From: Caldifarciminota bacterium 4484_18
GTDB taxonomy: Bacteria > Hydrothermota > UBA3073 > NMUJ01
Assembly (NCBI GenBank): GCA_002256535.1
Contig: NMUJ01000055.1
Location: 1 to 7,491, forward strand
Length of the DNA: 7,491 nt
Reading direction: 5' to 3'
Shown: positions 1 through 6,027 of the stretch, one piece after another
How positions within the stretch are numbered: position 1 is the stretch's first letter
How the letters are laid out: each line of letters begins with the position of its first letter
Position numbers and translations under genes: made by a program
Notes under the pieces: generated by a model
Databases searched by the model: none
The model's input: the letters and a program-made list of their open reading frames with translations, nothing else
Told to the model about the DNA's origin: nothing

Positions 1-1274
1 TATTCTTTATATTCCAATATTTCTATTTTAATTTTACCTACAAGTTCCATGATCTTAGCTTGATGTTCGAGCCCACCCAGTACCAACCCAATATGTGTAG
101 CATCTGCCAGCACCTGATCGAACGTAGGGTCGACATCCACCCAACGTCCAAGATACACGCGATTCCATGCGTGGTAGTAGAATCCACCCTGCATGTAGAC
201 TATACCAGCGACTATCTCACAGGGTATACCCAACGCACGTGCTAACGCACAGAATAATACCGCATGTTCGTTACAATCACCTTTCTTCCATTTGAGTACG
301 TCAACCGCTGACGGTACCGATACCGTAGGGAAATCCTCTACATAATCAGATACCCAGTGCACTAACTTCTGTACGCGACTCCAGTTGTTTATCGACCATC
401 TCGTTATCTTACGTGCCAATTGTTTAATCTGTGGGTCATCCGCCTGTATCAATGGGGTTGCTTCAGTATGCCCTTCTATCAACCGATATGGTGGTATGGG
501 TTCAACCACACGTACGATGAGTGTATCACCACGTAGGGATTGACGTTCATCCTGTAGGAATTCACCCTTCACTATGGCTTTAAGGTATTTCACCCTACGT
601 GGATGTGATATGGTCACATTCGTCGGTATAGCTGCAAACGCCATTATCTCACGGGTTTCACCTGCCAGCTTCATCGCAAGTGATTCAGGTTCCAACTTAC
701 TCAATACACCCATTGGACCCTCTTCTTTGAGCACAACCCCGGTGGTATCTACCCACATACGTGTGGTGGTACCAAGGAAATTTATGGTCAACTCTAATGT
801 ATCACCCCTGTTGATATCCACCGTGGCATACTCTACCGATAATGTAGTGGGGTCGAACAGCAAATATCTATCGGTAAAGTTACCTTCACGTATTGCAATG
901 AATGGCAGTATGGTCAACGCGTAAAGTGGCTCGCTTAGTGTAACACGTTTATCACTATGACCAGCATCTGTTGTGATATCAAGAAGCAAAGCTTTATCAT
1001 CGACTGTACCTTCACATATCAAGTGTTGTGCTTCGGATTTAAACTCAAACGTAAATTCGTTTATCTTTAACCCCTTATCTGTATGGTATACCACAAATGA
1101 TGTAGCTACCCTACGTACACCCATCATGTTAAGCTCAATATGCTGTAGTTCACTAAATTCATACCCTACTGCGGTGGTATCGACTTCACGTCGTATGTAA
1201 CCGACCTTGGTTTCACCCAAATAAGTACCATACCAGTAGGGTAGCAAACATAGGAAAAGCGAAATTACGTTCAT
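1..1274 (-). CDS. Transglutaminase-like domain protein, exported or membrane-anchored (3' end at window edge)
   Basis: The reverse strand is open from ATG at 1292 or 1274 to the window edge, where the last two bases (TA) may begin the stop codon; the ending KIKIEILEYKE looks like a natural C-terminus, so about 424 residues. Near the C-terminus lies a transglutaminase-type triad: Cys about 334 (GDCNEHAVLF), His about 368 (YYHAWNRV) and Asp about 382 (VDVDPTF). This fold covers thiol proteases and amidases as well as cross-linking enzymes, so the substrate cannot be named. The first 330 residues are beta-rich and resemble the N-terminal part of bacterial proteins that end in this domain. The N-terminus has a short hydrophobic run (VISLFLCLLPYW), a weak signal peptide or anchor, so a periplasmic site is inferred. 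I prefer the start at 1274 because TTGACT, 16 bases, TATTTT, 6 bases, ATG line up there; 1292 would add MKYFYE. It is divergent from the glycosylase gene. Confidence 0.85.
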   Translation of the reverse strand, partial: MNVISLFLCLLPYWYGTYLGETKVGYIRREVDTTAVGYEFSELQHIELNMMGVRRVATSFVVYHTDKGLKINEFTFEFKSEAQHLICEGTVDDKALLLDITTDAGHSDKRVTLSEPLYALTILPFIAIREGNFTDRYLLFDPTTLSVEYATVDINRGDTLELTINFLGTTTRMWVDTTGVVLKEEGPMGVLSKLEPESLAMKLAGETREIMAFAAIPTNVTISHPRRVKYLKAIVKGEFLQDERQSLRGDTLIVRVVEPIPPYRLIEGHTEATPLIQADDPQIKQLARKITRWSINNWSRVQKLVHWVSDYVEDFPTVSVPSAVDVLKWKKGDCNEHAVLFCALARALGIPCEIVAGIVYMQGGFYYHAWNRVYLGRWVDVDPTFDQVLADATHIGLVLGGLEHQAKIMELVGKIKIEILEYKE

Positions 1275-1308
1275 CTCATAAAAATACTTCATAATATGGG
1301 TTAGTCAA
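1275..1308 (-). promoter_or_regulatory. Predicted promoter of the transglutaminase-like gene
   Basis: Read on the minus strand, TTGACT (1308-1303) is followed by a 16-base spacer, TATTTT (1286-1281), 6 bases (TATGAG) and ATG at 1274. This spacing puts the expected transcription start at or next to the ATG, so the mRNA would be leaderless. If so, the upstream ATG at 1292 lies inside the promoter and would not be used. The call rests on motif match only. Confidence 0.5.
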
Positions 1309-1324
1309 ACATTCAGCTATTAGG

Positions 1325-1352
1325 TGGCCAGTTTATCGATCCACACTATACT
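1325..1352 (+). promoter_or_regulatory. Predicted promoter of the DNA glycosylase gene
   Basis: TATACT (1347-1352) is a good -10 box, with TGGCCA (1325-1330, 4 of 6 to TTGACA) 16 bases upstream. The ATG at 1361 follows the -10 box after only 8 bases and has no Shine-Dalgarno sequence, so a leaderless or near-leaderless transcript is likely. The -35 match is weak. Confidence 0.45.
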
Positions 1353-1360
1353 TTAAGAAT

Positions 1361-1945
1361 ATGTGTAGCTACTGCACTCTACCGTGTACCTTCTACGCAC
1401 GTGATCCACGTGATGTGGCCCGCGATCTACTCGGTAAAATACTCGTACGGCGGTTGGGTACAATCTATCTAAAGGTCATGATAACAGAGACCGAAGCTTA
1501 TTATGGGCCAGACGATCCCGCCTCACGTGCATATGGTGGTAGACGTACCCGGCTTACTGAGGTGATGTGGGGGCCACCCGGCAAAACCCTCATATACATG
1601 GTGCATGGTGGGTGGTTACTTAATATAGTTACAGAACCTGAAGGTACACCATCCGCCGTCCTCATACGGGCGGGTGAACCCCTAACTGGTATCAATCTGA
1701 TGAAACGTTTCCGTAAAGAGACCGATCTCTACAACTTAACCACAGGGCCAGCCAAACTCACACAAGCGTTGAGGATCACCAAAAAGCATCACAATATTGA
1801 CATATGTGATGAAACCTCTAACCTGTTCGTTGTGGATTCGGATTACAAACCGATAATCCTAACTTCCAAACGCATAGGTGTGAAAGGTGACCTTCCCATC
1901 GATATGCGATTCTATATAAAGGATAGCAGATTTGTCAGCCGTTAG
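1361..1945 (+). CDS. 3-methyladenine DNA glycosylase, AAG/Mpg family
   Basis: This 194-residue protein has the usual length and motifs of the alkyladenine DNA glycosylase family, which excises alkylated and deaminated purines in base excision repair. Seen: LARDLLGK-like N-terminus (RDLLGKILVRR, 21-31), ITETEAYYGPDDPAS (41-55) holding the general-base Glu45 (human AAG Glu125) and Tyr47 (human Tyr127), GKTLIYMVHG (74-83), AVLIRAGEP (99-107) with Arg103 matching human Arg182, and TTGPAKLTQAL (127-137). Two substrate-pocket positions differ from human AAG: His136 is Arg56 (ASRAY) and the intercalating Tyr162 is His82 (MVHG). The enzyme may belong to a microbial subgroup with a different wedge residue. 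The start follows a -10 box closely. The stop overlaps the end of the convergent COG3581-like gene by 11 bases. Family assignment is secure; substrate range is not known. Confidence 0.93.
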   Translation: MCSYCTLPCTFYARDPRDVARDLLGKILVRRLGTIYLKVMITETEAYYGPDDPASRAYGGRRTRLTEVMWGPPGKTLIYMVHGGWLLNIVTEPEGTPSAVLIRAGEPLTGINLMKRFRKETDLYNLTTGPAKLTQALRITKKHHNIDICDETSNLFVVDSDYKPIILTSKRIGVKGDLPIDMRFYIKDSRFVSR

Positions 1946-3011
1946 TATGCCGCTGTTGTAGTAGATCGAGGAACGCCTCCACACGTGTCAATAAGCCAAC
2001 ACTTTCAGTGTGTTCATCCAATGATATACTGAGCAGCGGTATATCATATCGGGTGCTCAGATTCTGTAGTATAGGGTAGGCTATATTCTCCGGCATACAG
2101 GTGAACGGATGCAGATGTATGACACCATCGTAACCTTTACGTTTAGCCATGATCGTGTAACCAATGGATAGCTGTTCCTCACCACCCAAGCAATATGGTA
2201 GGTAGGGTTTTGCGAGCTTACGTGCGTGAGCTTCACCTTCTGGGCCGTATCTACCTGCACGTATAGACCTGAACGTCCAATTATGTATTGTGGTGAACGG
2301 CCTCACCAGTACACCATGCTCACCAAGATACTCCACTATGTGGAGATTGGCTTCTGGTTCCAGCACCATATAGATTTCACCCACTAACCATATTTTTAAG
2401 GGGTTACGGGTTCTATCCACAGGTATGGATTTGAACATCCCCACTATCCTACCACGTAGATGCCGTATTTCAGCTACAGTACAAGCTTTACGTATTAACT
2501 GTAGTGCGGTACGTTCCACTCTGGTGGTATCGCCACGGTTAAGTTCAAACGGTCGTGTGTTGAATGCCAGTTTCTCAGTGAGTTCAACCGCTTTCGATTT
2601 AATATAAGCTATACGTACGGCTTTGACGAACCGCATTATATCGAACTTCAACACTTTACGTGTATCACGAAACGCATCTATGGGGTTACCTGAAAGTATA
2701 AGGCTATTAAACTCATACCCGAGATCTTTTAATATCCTATGCTGTAACCTACCATAATAACCGAACCTACACGACCATGCACTTTCAAACCATACCAACG
2801 TGTTAGCACCAAGCTCGAGCGCCATCTTCAGATCACCCAATGTAGCCTTAAACGGAAAACATATAAATTCAGGGCTATGTGAGATACCGAACTCAATACT
2901 CGCACGTGATGGCCGTGGCGGTATCACGGGTATGATACCTAATTCCCGTACCAATGTCTCAAACGCTATGTAGAAGTTACCCATGTGTGGTACACCTACC
3001 CTTACTTCCAT
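1935..3011 (-). CDS. COG3581-like protein, 2-hydroxyacyl-CoA dehydratase/activase relative
   Basis: A 358-residue protein resembling the COG3581 group, related to the iron-sulfur subunits of 2-hydroxyacyl-CoA dehydratases and often found fused to or beside BadF/HgdC-type activase ATPases. Cysteines sit in family-like motifs: Cys51 in FICFPFK, Cys81 in AWSCRFGYYG and Cys305 in HPFTCMPEN; they are the likely cluster ligands. The C-terminus, LLSISLDEHTESVGLLTR followed by VEAF, matches the tail of the upstream partner, which points to an old duplication. The ATG at 3011 lies just inside the end of the upstream gene (overlap 3002-3011), so translation is probably coupled. No activase ATPase lies in the window and the exact reaction is unknown; a low-potential electron-transfer or radical-type reduction is an inference from the family. 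It ends tail to tail with the glycosylase gene. Confidence 0.85.
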   Translation of the reverse strand: MEVRVGVPHMGNFYIAFETLVRELGIIPVIPPRPSRASIEFGISHSPEFICFPFKATLGDLKMALELGANTLVWFESAWSCRFGYYGRLQHRILKDLGYEFNSLILSGNPIDAFRDTRKVLKFDIMRFVKAVRIAYIKSKAVELTEKLAFNTRPFELNRGDTTRVERTALQLIRKACTVAEIRHLRGRIVGMFKSIPVDRTRNPLKIWLVGEIYMVLEPEANLHIVEYLGEHGVLVRPFTTIHNWTFRSIRAGRYGPEGEAHARKLAKPYLPYCLGGEEQLSIGYTIMAKRKGYDGVIHLHPFTCMPENIAYPILQNLSTRYDIPLLSISLDEHTESVGLLTRVEAFLDLLQQRHTNG

Positions 3012-3592
3012 CTTAGCATATCACAAAACGCTTCTATGCGAGTTAATAGGCCAATTTCGGTTGCATGTTCATCCAGCACCAACATCAACAACGGTATACG
3101 TTTAGCTATAACACGTTGCATGAACTCAGACACCACTGAACTGGGGCCACACCCGAAGCTTACACAGTAGATTATGCCGTTGAATTTGCGATTTGTAGCG
3201 AAATAGTTTGCTGCACCTATCATCTCACGCTCATATAGCCAGTACACATCGTAATCCTGCTTTATATATGTATCCAGGATGGTGTGATCAATATCTGCTG
3301 ATGTGACGTAGGTTACACCCATATCAGAGAGCTTACTGAGCAGGTTAAGGTTCAGAAACTCATCATAAAGTAAATATGGGTGACCGACCACACCGAGGAT
3401 GAGGTCACCTTCCACTGTGGGTGTGGGTTTGGTTTCATCTTCCAGTAGTATGTCTAATGCGTTCACCACACGTGATTTATTAACCCCCATAGCTTTACAT
3501 GTGGTGATAAATGCTCGACATAATTTGCGTGGATCGAGCTCCACATCTACTGCGATGATGGGTGGTAAATCCGGCCCATAAACTTCGGACAC
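3002..3592 (-). CDS. COG3580-like protein, C-terminal part (frameshifted gene)
   Basis: This frame carries the C-terminal two thirds of a COG3580-like protein whose first third lies at 3861-3547 in another frame. It could start at GTG 3592, but that is probably not a true start, because family homology is continuous across the break. Seen: LPPIIAVDVELD right after the break, VSFGCGPSS with a likely iron-sulfur Cys, and LLMLVLDEHATEIGLLTR followed by IEAF, a tail shared with the downstream COG3581-like protein. Adding one G to the GGG run at 3575-3577 would join the parts into about 286 residues (reading CPKFMGPDLPPII), somewhat short for the family. The stop overlaps the start of the COG3581-like gene. 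A homopolymer sequencing error is as likely as a real mutation. No standard slippery heptamer is visible. Confidence 0.8.
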   Translation of the reverse strand: MSEVYGPDLPPIIAVDVELDPRKLCRAFITTCKAMGVNKSRVVNALDILLEDETKPTPTVEGDLILGVVGHPYLLYDEFLNLNLLSKLSDMGVTYVTSADIDHTILDTYIKQDYDVYWLYEREMIGAANYFATNRKFNGIIYCVSFGCGPSSVVSEFMQRVIAKRIPLLMLVLDEHATEIGLLTRIEAFCDMLRWK

Positions 3593-3861
3593 CCATATCG
3601 ACGTCTACCGTGGAGTTCACCCCCCAATATTCGAGGTATAAAAATATAGTCAACCTTATCACGTAGATACCACACATGGCCACATAAGACCTTCACCGGT
3701 ACACAGAATTCGGTGTTGGATAGTTTCAACCCCTGCTCCATTATCTTGCGGTTGGTTGGCGGTGATACAATCACGTCGAACCCAACCTGTTGCCAAAACC
3801 TTACATATTTATCACCATTATAATAGTAAAACAATGCACGTGGTATACCGATGGTGGACAT
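3547..3861 (-). CDS. COG3580-like protein, N-terminal part (frameshifted gene)
   Basis: This 104-codon frame begins MSTIGIPRALFYYYNGD, a clear family N-terminus, and continues with VSPPTNRKIMEQGLKLS (32-48), Cys53 and Cys60 (EFCVPVKVLCGHV), DYIFIPRI (71-78) and Cys91 in YGCPKFMG. After Gly96 it leaves the family pattern (RIYHPSSQ, then stop), while the family sequence resumes in the frame that starts at 3592. The Cys residues are probable iron-sulfur ligands. COG3580-like proteins occur with COG3581-like and activase-type ATPase modules, sometimes in one long polypeptide; here the two are separate genes in one operon. The ATG at 3861 is 8 bases from a TAAAAT box, so the transcript is probably leaderless. 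As the sequence stands, the product would be a truncated, likely inactive peptide. Confidence 0.8.
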   Translation of the reverse strand: MSTIGIPRALFYYYNGDKYVRFWQQVGFDVIVSPPTNRKIMEQGLKLSNTEFCVPVKVLCGHVWYLRDKVDYIFIPRILGGELHGRRRYGCPKFMGRIYHPSSQ

Positions 3862-3896
3862 ATTAAAATATTTTATCCCGCGATGGAGGTGGTCAA
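3862..3896 (-). promoter_or_regulatory. Predicted promoter of the COG3580/COG3581 operon
   Basis: On the minus strand TTGACC (3896-3891) is followed by 15 bases and TAAAAT (3875-3870), then 8 bases to the ATG at 3861. The 15-base spacer equals that of the opposing promoter at 3926-3952. An alternative -10, AAATAT (3873-3868), would give a 17-base spacer and 6 bases to the ATG. Confidence 0.6.
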
Positions 3897-3952
3897 TCAG
3901 TCATCAACCCGCTTGTAACGCATGATTGACAGCAACCACATCGGGATAAAAT
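3870..3952. repeat. Imperfect inverted repeat with 30-base arms spanning the divergent promoters
   Basis: The outer 11 bases (ATTTTATCCCG 3870-3880 with CGGGATAAAAT 3942-3952) and the inner 8 bases (GTCAATCA 3892-3899 with TGATTGAC 3923-3930) are perfect inverted matches. They are separated by 11 poorly matched bases in each arm; the central loop is 23 bases (3900-3922). The conserved blocks coincide with the -10 and -35 boxes of the two divergent promoters, so the symmetry is probably promoter or operator structure rather than a transcribed hairpin. Confidence 0.75.
3926..3952 (+). promoter_or_regulatory. Predicted promoter of the lipoprotein operon
   Basis: TTGACA (3926-3931), a perfect -35 box, is followed by a 15-base spacer and TAAAAT (3947-3952). 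The ATG at 3959 comes 6 bases after the -10 box (TTAAAG), so transcription should begin at or beside the start codon. No Shine-Dalgarno sequence fits. Confidence 0.65.
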
Positions 3953-3958
3953 TTAAAG

Positions 3959-4762
3959 ATGCGGAGAGATTTACCCTATGTGGTGGTATGGGGTTTCATG
4001 TTAGTATCCTGTTATAAAGGGCGATTGCTGCCCATCGAAGGTAATGTGAGATTCAATCTGATCAAATCCGATACCTACACGTTACTTTACATGGAGACGG
4101 AGAAATGGTATCCAAACTTCAACTTAACCATCGAATTCAACCTCATCCAACACGGTAAAACCATAAAGGTTGAGCTACTGGGGGTTTATGAACCCCACAT
4201 ACTTTTACCTGCGTTGGGGCCTGCACGTGGGATTGATAGCTTGACGTTAACCAATGGGTTGAATAACCTGCTGTTCACGTATGGTAGCTATACAGACTAT
4301 TATGCGGTTCAGGTCGATACTTGTATACATGTTATACCGATAATCACGAACTTCACAGTGTATGACTCCACACTCTATGGTGGGTTGGTTAGGAAGCCCA
4401 ACATATATCTATACGTTGACCTCGGTACCAACGGGTGGTGTGTCTCACAACCAGAAATCATATCCTTCCTACAGTGGTTGTTACCAGAATATGGGTTCAA
4501 CCCCAGGGAGTGTGACGATTTCATCCAATACTGGGGTGATAAACTCATGGGTTCTCCATATTACGAGATATATCCAATAACTTTGGAACAGATCGACCTT
4601 ATCTGTCCCATGAAGGTATCACCAGCACCTGACAACGTATTGAGATTGTGGCTATACATAGTGCCAACAAAACAATACCGGGTATTGGCGCCACCTGATA
4701 TACCGAAGTTCACACGTGATGGGTTTGTGGTCACTGAATGGGGTGTGATAATAGAAGAATGA
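3959..4762 (+). CDS. Lipoprotein of the 'KPxIYLYP' family, function unknown
   Basis: A 267-residue protein with a probable lipoprotein signal: Arg2-Arg3, a hydrophobic stretch (6-16) and a lipobox LVSC ending at Cys18, so it is likely anchored to a membrane facing the periplasm or outside. The C-terminal half matches a widespread uncharacterised bacterial group marked by KPVIYLYP; here RKPNIYLYV (145-153) is followed by NGW (158-160), CDDFIQYWGDKLMGSPYYEIYP (185-206), VSPAPDNVLRLWLYI (220-234) and the typical ending FTRDGFVVTEWG (251-262). The usual spacer after IYLYP appears short. Residues 20-140 look beta-rich and I do not recognise them. The ATG lies 6 bases after a -10 box. The stop overlaps the next gene's ATG (ATGA at 4759-4762), so the two are translationally coupled, which is unexpected for a lipoprotein and a DNA-repair-fold protein. 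No biochemical role is known to me. Confidence 0.8.
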   Translation: MRRDLPYVVVWGFMLVSCYKGRLLPIEGNVRFNLIKSDTYTLLYMETEKWYPNFNLTIEFNLIQHGKTIKVELLGVYEPHILLPALGPARGIDSLTLTNGLNNLLFTYGSYTDYYAVQVDTCIHVIPIITNFTVYDSTLYGGLVRKPNIYLYVDLGTNGWCVSQPEIISFLQWLLPEYGFNPRECDDFIQYWGDKLMGSPYYEIYPITLEQIDLICPMKVSPAPDNVLRLWLYIVPTKQYRVLAPPDIPKFTRDGFVVTEWGVIIEE

Positions 4763-5376
4763 CCCACCCAGAAGTTCTACAGAAATTACGCAATATACCA
4801 TCTTACTCGGAAGAGTTGGGTTTGGATCTCACCCAACCTGAGGATAGGTTCAAATGGTTTATCGCCAGTATACTGTTTGCTAAACGCATATCAGCGGATA
4901 TCGCCAAATCGACGTTCAAAAAGTTTATCGAAGCCACCCTCACTTCACCCAAAGCTATAATAGATGCGGGTTGGGATCGCCTTGTGCAGGTGTTAGATGC
5001 CGGTGGCTATGTACGATATGATTTTTCGACCGCATCCAATCTACTGGCTATATGCACGAAATTGCTTGACCAGTACGGTGATATTGACACCATCCACGAG
5101 CATGCACGTGATGGCGACGATCTCGAACGTAAGTTGTTGGAGTTCAAGGGGGTAGGCCCCACCGCTGTGAATATATTTTTGCGTGAACTCCGTGGTGTAT
5201 GGGAGAAAGCTAACCCATCAATATCGCAGTTCAGTATCGAGGTTGCTAAAAGGTTGGCCCTACCTGATTCCTATCTCACAGAGGTGGAGTCACAACTTGT
5301 ACGCATCTATCTGGAATATTGCAAAAAACAGCGTTGTGAAGCCTGTCCAGTCACCACATATTGTAAACATGGATGA
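4759..5376 (+). CDS. Endonuclease III-like HhH-GPD protein with non-canonical active site
   Basis: A 205-residue protein of the HhH-GPD (Nth/MutY) fold. The helix-hairpin-helix is seen as LLEFKGVGPTAVNIFLREL (126-144), and the C-terminal cysteines, Cys188, 193, 196 and 202 (C-x4-C-x2-C-x5-C), resemble the [4Fe-4S] loop of endonuclease III, whose first spacing is six residues. The catalytic Lys of E. coli Nth (Lys120) falls at Thr135, and no Asp lies near the Asp138 position (NPSISQFSIEV, 152-162). So this is not a canonical bifunctional glycosylase/lyase; it may bind DNA, use other residues, or belong to an Nth-like family with its own chemistry. I chose ATG 4759 because it overlaps the upstream stop as ATGA; ATG 4738 in the same frame would add seven residues. 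The end overlaps the next gene by 8 bases. Confidence 0.82.
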   Translation: MTHPEVLQKLRNIPSYSEELGLDLTQPEDRFKWFIASILFAKRISADIAKSTFKKFIEATLTSPKAIIDAGWDRLVQVLDAGGYVRYDFSTASNLLAICTKLLDQYGDIDTIHEHARDGDDLERKLLEFKGVGPTAVNIFLRELRGVWEKANPSISQFSIEVAKRLALPDSYLTEVESQLVRIYLEYCKKQRCEACPVTTYCKHG

Positions 5377-5997
5377 CGATCTACAGAAGGTGAAACAACT
5401 CAAACGCCAACTACGTGAACGTATGTGGCAACTTATGGAGAAAGAGGAGGTGACATTATTTCCGGGTGCTTACGGAAGGATACCCAATTTCGTCGGCCGT
5501 AACGCAGCAGCTAAGAGGTTAGCCCAGCTTCCCATCTGGCGTAATGCAAGGGTGGTAAAATGTAACCCAGATGCACCTCAACAACCCGTACGTGAGCTCG
5601 CACTACGTGAGGGTAAAATCGTGTACATGGCGGTTGTACATGGCGGTACCGAGGTTACGTGAGCTAAAGTGTTTCGTGGAGCTGCTACCTGATAGGATGA
5701 CGGAGCCACATCGTGCAGCTACGATCAAGATTCTCCGACCTCGAATATGCGATATTACGTACGTTTAACTTAATTGACGAGATGACACCGATTGTCACAA
5801 CTGTACATGAATTACAAGTGGTAGATCTTGATATACCAGTTACCGCACACGATATACCTGTGGATTATATTGTGACCCCAAAACGTGTCATCAAAACTGA
5901 TACCAAACATAAGAAACCCACTGGCATACTTTGGAGTTACCTTACACAGGATAAAATAGCTACCGTACCTATTATTCAAACTCTATCAGTAGGTTGA
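5369..5997 (+). pseudogene. 5-formyltetrahydrofolate cyclo-ligase-like gene, broken by a 13-base duplication and a deletion
   Basis: Three consecutive frames together resemble a COG0212 5-formyltetrahydrofolate cyclo-ligase (MTHFS family), which makes 5,10-methenyl-THF from 5-formyl-THF with ATP. Part 1 (5369-5662) has GRIPNFVG, CNPDAPQQPVRELAL and VYMAV, then goes out of frame. Part 2 (about 5636-5729) resumes with AVPRLRELKCFVELLPDR and HRAATIK. Part 3 (5731-5997) resumes with FSDLEYA, TPIVTTVHELQVVD, HDIPVDYIVTPKRVI and a normal end. The first break is a perfect 13-base tandem duplication (5622-5647). The second lacks roughly 39 residues that in relatives lie between 'ATIKGAF' and 'GKGGGYSD', including the Gly-rich nucleotide-binding loop. 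Undoing both would give about 243 residues, the family's usual size. The start overlaps the HhH gene's stop. No active enzyme is expected; assembly error is the alternative. Confidence 0.82.
5622..5647. repeat. Perfect 13-base tandem duplication
   Basis: TGTACATGGCGGT occurs at 5622-5634 and again, with no gap, at 5635-5647. Thirteen is not a multiple of three, so the second copy shifts the folate-enzyme frame. Removing one copy gives VYMAVPRLRELK, the family consensus. This marks a recent slipped-strand event or an assembly artefact. Confidence 0.93.
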
Positions 5998-6027
5998 CAA
6001 ATCTACTTTTGGCAAGAAATTAAATAG
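5994..6027 (+). promoter_or_regulatory. Predicted promoter of the DUF4097 gene
   Basis: TTGACA (5994-5999) is a perfect -35 box and overlaps the stop codon (TGA, 5995-5997) of the preceding broken gene. A 16-base spacer leads to GAAATT (6016-6021), 6 bases before the ATG at 6028; TTAAAT (6020-6025) is a better -10 match but would need a 20-base spacer. No Shine-Dalgarno sequence is seen, which again suggests a leaderless mRNA. Confidence 0.5.

Noticed and set aside
574..1200. Two plus-strand open frames (574-924 and 973-1200)
   Set aside because: They lie antisense to the transglutaminase-like gene, have Ser/Thr/Val-rich low-information sequence and no recognisable motif.
1501..1695. Minus-strand open frame inside the glycosylase gene
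   Set aside because: It is antisense to strongly conserved glycosylase motifs and resembles no family.
3547..3592. Programmed ribosomal frameshifting in the COG3580-like gene
   Set aside because: The shift site reads AAG TTT ATG GGC, with no canonical X-XXY-YYZ heptamer or obvious stimulator; a G-run indel is simpler.
3495..3683. Minus-strand open frame overlapping the COG3580 break
   Set aside because: It is the third frame across the same DNA, without family similarity; the two other frames explain the gene fully.
3870..3952. The inverted repeat as a Rho-independent terminator or transposon end pair
   Set aside because: The arms are interrupted, the loop is long, it lies between two start codons, and the conserved blocks are promoter boxes; no transposase or target duplication is present.
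4561..4767. Minus-strand open frame opposite the lipoprotein 3' end
   Set aside because: It is antisense to the conserved ending of the lipoprotein and has no supporting motif or start signal.
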